Shown here in pieces: positions 33,990 to 43,168 of a stretch of DNA of 64,000 nt. The stretch comes from Bog-473 sp963843365 (GTDB lineage: Bacteria; Actinomycetota; Acidimicrobiia; Acidimicrobiales; RAAP-2), in assembly GCA_963843365.1 (NCBI GenBank), contig CAWJKG010000003.1:248001-312000 (forward strand), given 5' to 3'. Under the pieces are notes generated by a model. That model had not been told where the DNA came from and did not search any database. It saw only the letters and a list, made by a program, of their open reading frames with translations. Every line of letters starts with the position of its first letter. Positions within the stretch are counted from its first letter, which is position 1. Position numbers and translations under genes: made by a program.

Positions 33990-34526
33990 ATGCGGGTCAT
34001 CGCAGGCCGGAGCCGCGGCCGCCGGCTCCCGGCCAAGCTGCCGGCATCGGTCCGGCCGACGTCCGACCGGGTGCGCGAGGCCATCTTCGACATCCTCGGC
34101 TCCCAGGGCGGTGTGGAGGGCCTGACGGTGGTCGACCTGTTCTCCGGCAGTGGCGCGCTGGGGGTCGAGGCGCTCTCCCGGGGGGCGGCGTCGTCGACCT
34201 TCGTCGACCTCGATCCCGACGCGTTGGCCGCCGTCCGCCAGAATTTGCAGGCGGTCGGGCTCGGGGGCGAGCCGGCGACGTTCGTGCGGGCCGCGCTCCC
34301 CGCGTGGCTGCACACCGCGACGGCGGGACCGTTCGACCTCGCCCTGTGCGACCCTCCCTACGACTTCACGGATTGGGCGGCGCTTCTGGGCGCGTTGCGG
34401 GCCGACGCGGTCGTCATGGAATCGTCGGCTCCCATCGACCTCCCCGAGGCCTGGGTGATCGCGAGAGAGCGGCGGTACGGCGGTACGCTCGTCACCGTGG
34501 CTCATCGCACCGGAGACGGCTCGTGA
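33990..34526 (+). CDS. rsmD: 16S rRNA (guanine-966-N2)-methyltransferase RsmD
   Basis: 178 residues. MRVIAGRSRGRRL and the RPTSDRVREAIFDIL segment are typical of the N-terminus. The SAM motif is VVDLFSGSGALGVEALSRGA and the catalytic motif is CDPPYDF. It methylates G966 of 16S rRNA in the 30S subunit. It overlaps coaD by GTGA, a pairing seen in most bacteria. Confidence 0.95.
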   Translation: MRVIAGRSRGRRLPAKLPASVRPTSDRVREAIFDILGSQGGVEGLTVVDLFSGSGALGVEALSRGAASSTFVDLDPDALAAVRQNLQAVGLGGEPATFVRAALPAWLHTATAGPFDLALCDPPYDFTDWAALLGALRADAVVMESSAPIDLPEAWVIARERRYGGTLVTVAHRTGDGS

Positions 34527-35023
34527 ACGTCGGTCTCTTCCCAGGGTCGTTCGACCCGTTCCACAACGGACATCTCGAAATCGTCGAGCGGGCCAGCAAA
34601 CTCTTCGACGAGGTGGTGGTCGCCGCCCTGCGCAACCCCCAGAAGAGCACGGCGCTGTTCGACCTGGAGGAGCGCCAGGCGATGCTGGAGGAGGTCGTGG
34701 CCCACCTGCCGTCGGTGCGGATCGTCTCGGTCTCGACCCTGCTGGTCAACGTGGCCCGCGACGTCGGGGCCTCCGCCATTGTGCGGGGGCTGCGGGCCGT
34801 GTCCGACTTCGAGGCGGAAATGCAGATGGCCCAGATGAACAACCACCTCTCCGGCGTCGAGACGATCTTCATCCCGACCAGCCCCGAGTGGTCGTTCGTG
34901 GCGTCCAAGCTCGTGCGTGAGGTGGCGCGTTTCGGCGGCGACGTCTCCGCGTTCGTGCCCAAGGTGGTGGCCGAGCAGCTCAAGGCCAAGTACGCCGACG
35001 GCCCGCCGGGGGGTGAAGAGTGA
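34523..35023 (+). CDS. coaD: Phosphopantetheine adenylyltransferase
   Basis: 166 residues. It has the nucleotidyltransferase motif GLFPGSFDPFHNGH, RGLRAVSDFEAEMQMAQMN and the late TSPEWSFVASKLVREVARFGGD (ISSS-like) region. It transfers AMP to 4'-phosphopantetheine, the fourth step of CoA synthesis. It is coupled to rsmD upstream and to the coiled-coil gene downstream by 4-base overlaps. Confidence 0.96.
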   Translation: MNVGLFPGSFDPFHNGHLEIVERASKLFDEVVVAALRNPQKSTALFDLEERQAMLEEVVAHLPSVRIVSVSTLLVNVARDVGASAIVRGLRAVSDFEAEMQMAQMNNHLSGVETIFIPTSPEWSFVASKLVREVARFGGDVSAFVPKVVAEQLKAKYADGPPGGEE

Positions 35024-35583
35024 GCGACCAGTTCCTCGACGTCGACGACGAGCCACCCGTGGAGGACGTCGGCATCGAGTCGATCCTCAACCAGTTGCTC
35101 GACCTCATGGCCGTGGCCAAGTCGATGCCGCTGTCCTCGTCGGTCATGGTGTCGCGCGACGAGGTGACGTCGCTGGTCCAGTCGGCCATCGAATGCCTGC
35201 CCGACGAGCTCCGCCAGGCCCGCTGGCTGCTGCGCGAGCGGGAGGAGTTCATGGCGGAGCGCAACCGCGAGGCGGAGGCGCTCATGGACGACGTGCGCGC
35301 GCAGGCGGAGCACATGGTCCAGCGCACCGAGATCGTGCGTCAGGCCAACTCGGTGGCCCAGCGCATCCTCGACGACGCCAACGAGGAAGCGCGGACGCTG
35401 CGCCACCAGGCGGAGGACTTCGTGGACACCAAGTTGGCCGGCATGGAGATCGTGCTGGACCGCCTCACCAGGACGGTCCAGGCCGGGCGGGCCAGGCTGG
35501 CGGCGCCGTCGGTGGACACGACGCCGGTCGTCGATGCAGCGGGCGCGGAGGAGGACGGCTTCTTCGACCAGGATCGGTCCTGA
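35020..35583 (+). CDS. DivIVA/AtpF-like coiled-coil protein
   Basis: 187 residues, mostly acidic helix. A predicted coiled coil covers about residues 60-155 (REREEFMAERNREAEALMDD, VAQRILDDANEEARTLRHQA). There is no membrane segment. Similar proteins lie between coaD and the DUF177 gene in many actinobacteria and are annotated as cell-division initiation or ATP synthase b-like proteins. A role in polar growth or division is inferred from this and is not proven. Confidence 0.75.
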   Translation: MSDQFLDVDDEPPVEDVGIESILNQLLDLMAVAKSMPLSSSVMVSRDEVTSLVQSAIECLPDELRQARWLLREREEFMAERNREAEALMDDVRAQAEHMVQRTEIVRQANSVAQRILDDANEEARTLRHQAEDFVDTKLAGMEIVLDRLTRTVQAGRARLAAPSVDTTPVVDAAGAEEDGFFDQDRS

Positions 35584-35585
35584 AG

Positions 35586-36119
35586 GTGGCCGCCGATCCG
35601 TTCGTGGTCCACGTGGCGCGGCTGCGCCGTTCGCCGGGACAGCCCCTGCACGAGGTGCGGCGGGGCGAGGTGGCCCAGGCCGGTCCGATCGACGAGGTCG
35701 GGATCGACCCCGGGCGCAGCGTGGTGCCGGCCGGCGCCGCCATAGAGGTGGACGTCACGCTGATGCCCTTCGAGGGTGGCATCGACGTCGCCGGCACGGT
35801 CACCGCACCGTGGACCGGCATCTGCCGGCGGTGCGCCGAACCGGTGTCGGGCGAGCTGCGCATCCCCGTGCACGAGCGTTTCGCCGACGCGCCGCTGGCG
35901 GGGGTGTCCGACGAGGAGCTGTATCCGATCGTCGACGACACCATCGACCTCGGGCCCCTGGCCCGTGACGCCGTCGTGCTCGAACTGCCCATGGCGCCCT
36001 TGTGCCGGGAGGACTGCGCCGGCCTGTGCCCCCAGTGCGGCAGCAATCGCAACGAGGGCGACTGCGGCTGCGTTGTCCCCCGCGACCCACGGTGGGCTAA
36101 TCTCGACGTGCTCCGGTAG
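35586..36119 (+). CDS. DUF177 (YceD) family protein
   Basis: 177 residues from GTG 35586, right after the previous stop. The core shows DVTLMPFEGGIDVAGTVTAPWTGICRRCAEPV and the C-terminus has LCREDCAGLCPQCGSNRN, both with cysteine pairs that can hold zinc. YceD family genes almost always precede rpmF, as here, and are linked to 23S rRNA accumulation in plants and bacteria. Its exact role here is unknown. Confidence 0.92.
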   Translation: MAADPFVVHVARLRRSPGQPLHEVRRGEVAQAGPIDEVGIDPGRSVVPAGAAIEVDVTLMPFEGGIDVAGTVTAPWTGICRRCAEPVSGELRIPVHERFADAPLAGVSDEELYPIVDDTIDLGPLARDAVVLELPMAPLCREDCAGLCPQCGSNRNEGDCGCVVPRDPRWANLDVLR

Positions 36120-36187
36120 CCGGTCCACCCCGTTCCGGTACCGTCCGAGAGCGCTTCTGCGCCCGAATCGATCGTTGGAGTCCCGTC

Positions 36188-36367
36188 ATGGCCGTCCCCA
36201 AGAAGAAGAAGTCGAAGGCCAAGGGCCGCAGCCACCAGGCGGGGGCGTGGCGACTGGGCCGCCCCGCCCGGAGCGTCTGCCCGCACTGCCAGGCCTCCAA
36301 GACCCCCCACGTGGTCTGCCCCAGCTGCGGCTGGTACAAGGGACGCCAAGCGGTCGAGGTCGACTGA
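36188..36367 (+). CDS. rpmF: 50S ribosomal protein L32
   Basis: 59 residues. The start MAVPKKKKSKAKGRSHQAG and the zinc ribbon VCPHCQASK with VCPSCGWYKGRQ are diagnostic. TTGGAG precedes the ATG. It lies between DUF177 and plsX, the classic yceD-rpmF-plsX order. Confidence 0.96.
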   Translation: MAVPKKKKSKAKGRSHQAGAWRLGRPARSVCPHCQASKTPHVVCPSCGWYKGRQAVEVD

Positions 36368-36368
36368 T

Positions 36369-37427
36369 TTGAGTCGCCGGGGCCAGCGTCCCAGCGCGGA
36401 GACGCTGGCCACGCTCCCGGTCGCCGTGGACGCCATGGGCGGCGACCTGGCCCCGGGCGAAATCGTCGAAGGAGCCCGCCGTGCTGCCGAGCGGCACGGC
36501 ATCGGGATCGTGCTGGTCGGGCCGCCCGAGTTGGTGGGGGACACCCAGGGCCTGGAGCTGGTGCCCTGCACCGAGGTCATCGGCATGGACGAGGATCCGG
36601 CCGGCGGCGTCCGTCGCAAGAAGGACTCGTCCCTGGTACGGGCCGCCGAGCTCGTGCGCGACGGGAAGGCGGCCGCCATGGTGTCGGCCGGCAACACGGG
36701 AGCGACCATGGCCTCGGCGCTGCTGCGCATGGGCCGGCTCCCGGGCGTGGTGCGGCCCTGCATCGCCACGCCGCTGCCCCGGCTCGGACGCACGCCCGCC
36801 GTCCTGGTCGACGCCGGGGCCAACGCCGAATGCACTCCGGCCATGCTGGTGCAGTTCGCCCAGATGGCCGCCGCCTACGTCACGGCCCGCTTCGGCACCG
36901 AGGCCCCCTCCGTGGGACTGCTCTCCATCGGCGAGGAGCCGACGAAGGGCACACCGCTGGTGAAGGAGACCCACGGCCTGCTGGTGGAGGCGGCCAAGGC
37001 GGCGAGCGCCGGGGGCGGGTCCGGTGGCGGCTTCGAGTTCGTCGGGAACCTGGAGGGCCGCGACCTGTTGCCCTCCCCGGCCGACGTCATCGTGACCGAC
37101 GGGTTCACCGGCAACGTGGCCCTCAAGGCGCTGGAGGGCTCGCTGCGCTTCCTCTTCGAGACGTTGCTGGGCGTCTTCGGGACCGACGAGGCGACCACCG
37201 AGGCGGCGGCGGTGCTGCTGCCGCACCTCCTCCCGGTGGCGGCCGAATTCGAGCCCGAGAACACGGGCGGTGCCATGCTCCTCGGCACCGACGGGGTCTG
37301 CGTCATCAGCCACGGCTCGTCCAACGCCACGGCGATGATGAACGCCGTCCTGGTGGCCCACGAGTGCGCCACCAGGGGCCTGGCGGACCACGTGGCCGCG
37401 GCCGTCCGCAGCGCCGGATCGGCCTGA
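36369..37427 (+). CDS. plsX: Phosphate acyltransferase PlsX
   Basis: 352 residues. It shows VAVDAMGGDLAPGEIVEGA, MVSAGNTGATMASALLRMG, VDAGANAECTP, GLLSIGEEPTKGT, DVIVTDGFTGNVALKALEG and GAMLLGTDGVCVISHGSS. PlsX makes acyl-phosphate from acyl-ACP for phospholipid synthesis at the membrane surface. TTG 36369 starts one base after the rpmF stop, with GAGGT upstream inside rpmF. Confidence 0.96.
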   Translation: MSRRGQRPSAETLATLPVAVDAMGGDLAPGEIVEGARRAAERHGIGIVLVGPPELVGDTQGLELVPCTEVIGMDEDPAGGVRRKKDSSLVRAAELVRDGKAAAMVSAGNTGATMASALLRMGRLPGVVRPCIATPLPRLGRTPAVLVDAGANAECTPAMLVQFAQMAAAYVTARFGTEAPSVGLLSIGEEPTKGTPLVKETHGLLVEAAKAASAGGGSGGGFEFVGNLEGRDLLPSPADVIVTDGFTGNVALKALEGSLRFLFETLLGVFGTDEATTEAAAVLLPHLLPVAAEFEPENTGGAMLLGTDGVCVISHGSSNATAMMNAVLVAHECATRGLADHVAAAVRSAGSA

Positions 37428-37475
37428 AAGCCCAGCACAACACCCCTAAACGGGCAGTTGCGGCCCGGCGGGACG

Positions 37476-37481
37476 TACACT
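37476..37481 (+). promoter_or_regulatory. -10 element of acpP (leaderless)
   Basis: TACACT ends 7 nt before GTG 37489. This would let acyl carrier protein be made separately from plsX. Confidence 0.5.
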
Positions 37482-37488
37482 GTGGCCC

Positions 37489-37785
37489 GTGCCGGCAGAA
37501 ACCCACACCAATCAGGGACCTCTCGACCGCAACGGGGTCTTCGAGCTGATCAGGGACCAGCTGGCCGACATCCTCGAGACGGACCCGTCGTCGATCACCG
37601 AGGGCGCTTCCTTCGTGGAGGACCTCGACGCCGACTCGCTGGCCCTGATTGAGCTGGTCGAAGCCCTGGAAGAGGAGCTGGGCGAACGCACGGTGGGTTT
37701 CCGCATCAACGATGAGGACCTCGAGGATCTGCGCACGGTCCGGGATGCAGTTGACTACGTCTACGCCAAGCTCGAGGCGGGTTGA
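37489..37785 (+). CDS. acpP: Acyl carrier protein
   Basis: 98 residues. The phosphopantetheine site is the serine in EDLDADSLALIELVEALEEE. The length is a little above the usual 75-85 because of an N-terminal extension of about 13 residues. It carries growing acyl chains in fatty acid synthesis. It sits between plsX and rnc, as in many bacteria. Confidence 0.95.
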   Translation: MPAETHTNQGPLDRNGVFELIRDQLADILETDPSSITEGASFVEDLDADSLALIELVEALEEELGERTVGFRINDEDLEDLRTVRDAVDYVYAKLEAG

Positions 37786-38479
37786 CGCCGGAGCTGAGGG
37801 TGCGGCCGTCCTGGCCGAGCGACTTGGCCACTCCTTCGCCGACCTGAGCCTCCTGCAGCACGCCCTCGCCCATCGCAGCTGGTGCGGCGAGCAGGAGGGT
37901 GGCGCGCCCTCCAACGAGCGGCTCGAGTTCCTGGGCGACGCCGTCCTGGGCCTCGTCGTCGCCGGCTACACCTTCGAGCGCTTCCCCGAGTTCGCCGAGG
38001 GCAAGCTGGCCAAGGTCCGCTCCGCCGTGGTCAACGCCCGCGTGCTGGCGCAGGTGGCGGCCCGGCTGGGGGTCGGTGAGGTCCTCCTGTTGGGCCGGGG
38101 GGAAGAAGGGTCAGGCGGCCGGGCCAAGGCCTCCATCCTGGCCGACGCCTTCGAGGCCATCCTCGGCGCCATCTACCTGGACGCCGGCTGGGAGGCGGCC
38201 CGCCAGCTCGTCCTGCGCGAGCTGGGCGAGGCCATCGAGCGCGCCGGCGAGGAGCCCGACGACTTCGACCACAAGAGCCGCCTGCAGGAGAAGGCCGTGC
38301 GCGACGGCGAGGGCACGCCCCGCTACGTCGTCGTCGGCTCGGGGCCGGACCACGACCGGGTCTACCGGGCCGAGGTCTTCTTGGGCGGGACGCGTTGGGG
38401 GTCGGGCGAAGGCCGCTCGAAGAAGGACGCCGAACAGGAGGCCGCCCGTGCGGCCTGGGAAGGCCTCACCAGTGCCTGA
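37751..38479 (+). CDS. rnc: Ribonuclease III
   Basis: The catalytic helix NERLEFLGDAVLGLVVAGY, ADAFEAILGAIYLDAG and the C-terminal dsRNA-binding domain (DHKSRLQEKAV to KKDAEQEAARAAWEGL) are all present. It cuts double-stranded RNA in rRNA processing. The start is uncertain. The conserved part begins at LAERLGHSFADLSLLQHAL, but the nearest ordinary in-frame start is TTG 37751 inside acpP; CTG 37811 fits better in length. A TTG at 37782 overlapping the acpP stop is in another frame, so a small indel near the 5' end is also possible. Confidence 0.92.
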   Translation: MTTSTPSSRRVDAGAEGAAVLAERLGHSFADLSLLQHALAHRSWCGEQEGGAPSNERLEFLGDAVLGLVVAGYTFERFPEFAEGKLAKVRSAVVNARVLAQVAARLGVGEVLLLGRGEEGSGGRAKASILADAFEAILGAIYLDAGWEAARQLVLRELGEAIERAGEEPDDFDHKSRLQEKAVRDGEGTPRYVVVGSGPDHDRVYRAEVFLGGTRWGSGEGRSKKDAEQEAARAAWEGLTSA

Positions 38480-39371
38480 GCTGCCCGAAGTCGAGACGCT
38501 GCGCCAGGATCTCGCCCGCGAGGTGGTGGGGCGGAAGATCAAGACGGTGTCCGTGGCCAACGGGCGCTCGGTGCGTCGCCACGCCTCGGCGAAGCACTTC
38601 CGGGCCCTCCTGGAGGGGCGCACCATCAAGTCGGTCGGCCGGCTCGGCAAGTACCTGCTGCTGACGTTGGACAGCGGGGACACGCTGGTCGTGCATCTCG
38701 GCATGAGCGGGCAGCTGCTGCGGGTCAAGTCGGCCAAGGACCCCAAGCCCAAGCACACCCACGTCGTGATCACGTTCACGCAGGGCGGCGAGCTGCGCTA
38801 CGTCGACCCGCGCACCTTCGGCGAGCTGTTCGTCTCCACCCCGCCCCTCAAGGCGGACGGGACGCCGATGAGCCCCGTCTCGGGCACGGCCGGCGGCGAC
38901 GGCGCCGCCATCCGCAAGGCGGTGCCCGAGCTGGCCCACCTCGGCTTCGACCCGATCGAGGACCTCATGAGCTGGGACCGCTTCGGGGCCCTGCTGCACC
39001 AGCACCACGGCGGCATCAAGGCCCTCCTCATGGACCAGAGCTTCACCGCCGGGATCGGGAACCTCTACTCCGACGAGATGCTCTACCAGGCCGGCCTGCG
39101 CTACGACCGGCCGGCGGACTCGCTGACGGCGACCGAGGTACGCCGCCTCTACCGCGCCATCGTGGAGACGTTGGCCGACGCCATCAAGCACCGGGGTTCC
39201 TCCCTGGCCGACGAGCAGTACCGCGACCTCTTCGGTGAGCTCGGGGACTTCCAGGGCTCGCACCAGGTCTACGACCGCGAGGGGGAGCCGTGCCGGCGCT
39301 GCCGCAACACCATCGTGCGGGTGAAGGCGGGTGGCCGCTCGACCTTCTTCTGCGAGCACTGCCAGGTGTGA
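38472..39371 (+). CDS. mutM: Formamidopyrimidine-DNA glycosylase
   Basis: 299 residues. After the start codon comes PELPEVETLRQDL with the catalytic N-terminal proline and glutamate. LGKYLLLTLDSG, HLGMSGQLL, FTAGIGNLYSDEML and the zinc finger CRRCRNTIVRVKAGGRSTFFCEHC follow. It removes 8-oxoguanine and formamidopyrimidines and nicks the abasic site. It overlaps the end of rnc, giving the order rnc-mutM-smc found in many actinobacteria. Confidence 0.95.
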   Translation: MPELPEVETLRQDLAREVVGRKIKTVSVANGRSVRRHASAKHFRALLEGRTIKSVGRLGKYLLLTLDSGDTLVVHLGMSGQLLRVKSAKDPKPKHTHVVITFTQGGELRYVDPRTFGELFVSTPPLKADGTPMSPVSGTAGGDGAAIRKAVPELAHLGFDPIEDLMSWDRFGALLHQHHGGIKALLMDQSFTAGIGNLYSDEMLYQAGLRYDRPADSLTATEVRRLYRAIVETLADAIKHRGSSLADEQYRDLFGELGDFQGSHQVYDREGEPCRRCRNTIVRVKAGGRSTFFCEHCQV

Positions 39372-39409
39372 CCGGCCGTCTGCGCCCGCCCGCGCCCGCA
39401 GGGCTCCGG

Positions 39410-39415
39410 TAGGGT
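39410..39415 (+). promoter_or_regulatory. -10 element of smc (leaderless)
   Basis: TAGGGT ends 7 nt before ATG 39423. Confidence 0.6.
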
Positions 39416-39422
39416 CGCCCCG

Positions 39423-42400
39423 ATGTTCCTGAAGTCGCTCAGCATGAAGGGTTTCAAGTCCTTCGCCGACCCGACGGTGCTCGAATTCGAGCCCGGGATC
39501 ACCGTGGTCGTGGGGCCCAACGGGAGCGGGAAGTCCAACGTGGTGGACGCCGTGACCTGGGTGCTCGGCGCGCAGGGCCCCCGCTCGTTGCGCTCGGCGA
39601 AAATGGAGGACGTCATTTTCGCGGGGACGTCCTCGCGCCCGCAGCTGGGCCGGGCCGAGGTCTCGCTCACCATCGACAACTCGTCGGGCAAGCTGCCCAT
39701 CGACCTGTCCGAGGTCACCATCACCCGGACGCTCTTCCGCACCGGGGACAGCGAGTACGCCATCAACGGGGCACCCTGCCGGCTGCTCGACATCCAGGAG
39801 CTGCTGAGCGACTCGGGCGTGGGGCGCCAGCAGCACATGATCATCGGCCAGGGCCAGCTCGACACCGTGCTGAACGCCCGGCCCGAGGACCGGCGGGCCA
39901 TCATTGAGGAGGCGGCCGGCGTCCTGAAGCACCGGCGCCGCCGGGAGCGGGCCGAGCGCCGGCTGGCCGGCACGGCCGAGAACCTGGAGCGCCTGGGCGA
40001 CCTGGTGCGCGAGGTGAGGCGCCAGATCAGACCGCTGGAGCGGCAGGCGGCGGCGGCCCGCTCGCACGACAGCGTGGCCACCGAGTTGCTGGCGGTGCGG
40101 CGGTATCTCGCCGGGGCCGAGCAATCGGAGCTGACAGCCCGCCGGGCGGCGGCGGCCCGGCACCTGGCCGTGTGCCGCGACGAGGAAGCGGAGCTGCACG
40201 CGGCGCTCGACCGGCTCGACGCAGAGGCCACCTCGACCACCGCCGAGCTCTCGTCACGCCGCGAGGAGGACCTGGCCAATGCGCTGGGCCGGGTGCAGGG
40301 GCTGGTCGAGCGGGCCCGCGGCCTCACCGGCGTCCTGCGCGAACGGGGCCGGGGCGTGGTGGCCGCCCTCGACGCCGCCGCCGACGTCGACGTGGTCTCG
40401 ACCCTCGAGGCCGAGGCGGCCCGCCTGGCCAGCGAGCTGGTCGCCGCCGAGGCCGAGGAGGAGGCGGGCGGGGCCCCCGAACGCGCGGAGCTGACGGACG
40501 CACTGGCCGCGTTGGGTGACGAGTTCGCCGCGTTGCGGGCGCGCTGGTCGGGTGTGCTGGGCGAGGACGCGCCGGACCAGGCGTTGGCCCGGGTGCGGGC
40601 CCGCACGGAGTCGGTCGCCCGCGCCGCGGTGCGCGAACAGGAAGATCTCGACGCCCTCGTGGTCCGGGTCGACAGGCTGGGGGAGCGCACCGCGGGGGCG
40701 GCGGTGCGCGCCGATCTGCTGGCCGCGCAGGGCGACGAGCTCGCCGCGGCCACGGCGGGCTTCGAGGCCGAGCTGGCGACGCGGGGCGCCGAACTCGAGG
40801 CGGCGGTGCAGCAGGCCGAGGCCGCGCAGGTGGCGGCCGACGAGGCGGAGCAGGCGCGCCACCGCACGGCGGCGCGCGCCGAGGCGCTGGAGCGTGCGCT
40901 GGCGGACCTGCAGGGCGCGGGCGGGCGCGAGCTCTTGCGCGATGTCGACGGCGTGGTCGGCTCGCTGGTCGACCTGGTCGAGATCGACGAGGGGTGGGAC
41001 GCCGCCTTCGAGGGTGCCATCGGGGCCGGGCTGGCCTCCGTGGTGGTGGACGGGCGCCGCTCGGCGCAGGCCGCGCTGGCCACGTTGCGCGAGGGCGGCG
41101 TGACGGGGGCCATCCTGACCCCACGCTCCTCGTCGGCGACCGCGGCGGAGGCGGCGAACCACCTCCCTCCGGGGAGCAGCGCCGAGCCGGTCCGCCGCCA
41201 CGTGCGGGTGCGCCACGGCGGCTCGGTCGCCGAGTCGGTCCTCGACACCCTGGTCGGGCGGGCCGTGCGGGTCGACGGCTGGGAGGAAGCCATCGACCTC
41301 TCGCTCGCCCGCGACGACCTCGTGGTGGTCACCCCCGAGGGAGACCGCTTCGCCGCCACCGGGTGGCGCGTGCGCTCGAGCACCAGCGTCGTCACGGCCG
41401 CCTCGGTCGAGGAGGCGCGCCGGCGGGCCGAGGACGCCGCCGCCGCCGCCGAGCTGGCCCGGGCGCATCTGGCCGACAGCCGGATTGTGCTGGGCCGTTG
41501 CCGTGACGCCCGCACGGCGGCCGAGCGGGCCAACGACCGCCATGCCGCGGCCTGCGAGGCGGGTCGGGTCGAGCGGGAGCGCGCCGCCGAGGAGCAGCGC
41601 CGGGTGGCGGGCGAGCTCGAGGAGGCCCGCAACGCGGTCGAGGCGGCGCACCAGCGGCTGGCCGCGGTCACCGCCGAGCAGGCGCAGCTGGCGGGGTCAC
41701 TGCCCGAGCTGCAGGAGGCCCTCGAGGCCTGGGAGGCGCTGGAGGCGCGGCGTCTGGACCTGCAGGGCCGCCGCCAGGAGCTGGACGTGCGGGTGGCCGG
41801 CGTGGCCGAGCGGCGGCGGGTCCTCGCCGAGCGCCAGGCCGAGGTGGAGCGACGCCTGCAGGGCCACGCCGAGGAGCGGGCCACGGCGGCGTCGCGCCGG
41901 CGCCGGCTGGAGGCCGAGGGCGCGGCGCTGGCCCGGCTGGAGGTCGTGGTCCAACGCGAGCACGAGCGGCTCGACGGTGTCTTCGAGTCGCTGCGCCACG
42001 ACTACCAGGACCAGGTCGATGCCGTGCGGGCCGGCGGCGAGAAGCTCGAGCGGCTGCGCCAGGACCGCCACACGACCGAGCAGCGCCTCGAGGCGGTGCG
42101 CACCCGCACCCGCACGCTGGACCTCGAGTCCAACGAGGTCGATCTGCGCCTGGAGGCGTTGCACGAGCACATCGCCCGCGACCTCGGCGCCACGCCGGAG
42201 GAGTTGACGGGCCTGCCCGAGCCCGAGGCGCCCGAGGGCACGACGCTCGCGCACCACGCGGAGGAGCTCGAACGCAAGCTGGCCGCCCTCGGACCGGTCA
42301 ACCCGCTCGCCCTCGAGGAGCTCTCGACCCTCGAGGAGCGCCACAAGGAGCTGGAGGCGCAGGTCGACGACGTGCGCGGCGCCCGGCGCGAGCTGCACGA

Positions 42401-42899
42401 GGTCGTGCGGACGCTCGACCACGAGATCATGACGTCGTTCGCGGCCGCGGCAGCCGACGTCAACGAGCACTTCTCGACGCTCATCGCCATGCTCTTCCCG
42501 GGCGGGACGGGCCGCATGATCCTCCTGGAGCCGGACGACCTGCTCAACACCGGGGTCGACATCGAGGTGCGCCCGGCCGGACGCAACGTGCGCCGGGTCT
42601 CGCTGCTGTCCGGCGGCGAGCGCTCCATGGCGGCGTTGGCCTTCCTGTTCGCGGTCTTCCGCAGCCGCCCGTCTCCCTTCTACATGATGGACGAGGTCGA
42701 GGCGGCGCTCGACGACGTCAACCTGAGCCGCTTCCTGGCCTTGGTGCACGAGTTCCGCAGCGAGGCGCAGCTGCTCATCGTGAGCCACCAGAAGCGAACC
42801 ATGGAGACGGGCGACGCGCTGTACGGCGTGACGATGGCGCCGGGCGGCTCCTCCCAGGTGGTCAGCCAGAAGGTCGAAAAGGAACGCGAGCCCGCGTGA
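39423..42899 (+). CDS. smc: Chromosome segregation protein SMC
   Basis: 1158 residues. The N-terminal head has KSLSMKGFKSFADPTVLEF and Walker A VVGPNGSGKSNVVDAVTWVLG. Two long coiled coils flank a hinge around residues 500-590 (VVGSLVDLVEIDEGWDAAFEGAIG). The C-terminal head has the signature LLSGGERSMAALAFLF and Walker B FYMMDEVEAALDD. It compacts and separates the chromosome with ScpA/B. The last base pairs overlap the next small gene by GTGA. A very long open frame on the opposite strand is a shadow. Confidence 0.97.
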   Translation: MFLKSLSMKGFKSFADPTVLEFEPGITVVVGPNGSGKSNVVDAVTWVLGAQGPRSLRSAKMEDVIFAGTSSRPQLGRAEVSLTIDNSSGKLPIDLSEVTITRTLFRTGDSEYAINGAPCRLLDIQELLSDSGVGRQQHMIIGQGQLDTVLNARPEDRRAIIEEAAGVLKHRRRRERAERRLAGTAENLERLGDLVREVRRQIRPLERQAAAARSHDSVATELLAVRRYLAGAEQSELTARRAAAARHLAVCRDEEAELHAALDRLDAEATSTTAELSSRREEDLANALGRVQGLVERARGLTGVLRERGRGVVAALDAAADVDVVSTLEAEAARLASELVAAEAEEEAGGAPERAELTDALAALGDEFAALRARWSGVLGEDAPDQALARVRARTESVARAAVREQEDLDALVVRVDRLGERTAGAAVRADLLAAQGDELAAATAGFEAELATRGAELEAAVQQAEAAQVAADEAEQARHRTAARAEALERALADLQGAGGRELLRDVDGVVGSLVDLVEIDEGWDAAFEGAIGAGLASVVVDGRRSAQAALATLREGGVTGAILTPRSSSATAAEAANHLPPGSSAEPVRRHVRVRHGGSVAESVLDTLVGRAVRVDGWEEAIDLSLARDDLVVVTPEGDRFAATGWRVRSSTSVVTAASVEEARRRAEDAAAAAELARAHLADSRIVLGRCRDARTAAERANDRHAAACEAGRVERERAAEEQRRVAGELEEARNAVEAAHQRLAAVTAEQAQLAGSLPELQEALEAWEALEARRLDLQGRRQELDVRVAGVAERRRVLAERQAEVERRLQGHAEERATAASRRRRLEAEGAALARLEVVVQREHERLDGVFESLRHDYQDQVDAVRAGGEKLERLRQDRHTTEQRLEAVRTRTRTLDLESNEVDLRLEALHEHIARDLGATPEELTGLPEPEAPEGTTLAHHAEELERKLAALGPVNPLALEELSTLEERHKELEAQVDDVRGARRELHEVVRTLDHEIMTSFAAAAADVNEHFSTLIAMLFPGGTGRMILLEPDDLLNTGVDIEVRPAGRNVRRVSLLSGGERSMAALAFLFAVFRSRPSPFYMMDEVEAALDDVNLSRFLALVHEFRSEAQLLIVSHQKRTMETGDALYGVTMAPGGSSQVVSQKVEKEREPA

Positions 42900-43168
42900 C
42901 GGGCACCCTCGCCTACGTCTTCGTCGTGGTGGCGATCATCTGCGTGGTGGCCGGCGTGGCGGCGGTGACGCGCACACGCCGGGCCACCCGGGCCGACGCC
43001 GAGGAGTACGGCGACGCCGACGGCGGCGACGAAGCGACGTACGCGGAGGAGGCGGCTGCGGTCGCGGCGGCCCAGGCGGCTGCGGCGCGCGCGGAGGCTG
43101 ACGCGCCCCCGCCGGCACCGGACGACGACATCGACCTCCCGCTCGACGTCGAGGAGCAGAACCCGTGA
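42896..43168 (+). CDS. Small single-pass membrane protein
   Basis: 90 residues from GTG 42896, overlapping the end of smc. A hydrophobic helix covers residues 5-25 and is followed by TRTRRATRAD and an acidic, alanine-rich tail. It overlaps ftsY by ATGA-type coupling (GTGA at 43165). Its helix and basic stop-transfer look like the N-terminal anchor of the FtsY encoded just after it. No family is recognised. Confidence 0.65.
   Translation: MTGTLAYVFVVVAIICVVAGVAAVTRTRRATRADAEEYGDADGGDEATYAEEAAAVAAAQAAAARAEADAPPPAPDDDIDLPLDVEEQNP

Noticed and set aside
39269..41884. An 871-codon open frame antisense to smc, and similar long antisense frames at 359-1840, 4082-6022 and 31685-34315
   Set aside because: They lie opposite well-recognised genes, have low-complexity Ser/Ala/Arg composition and no family motifs. 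Long antisense frames are normal in GC-rich DNA.
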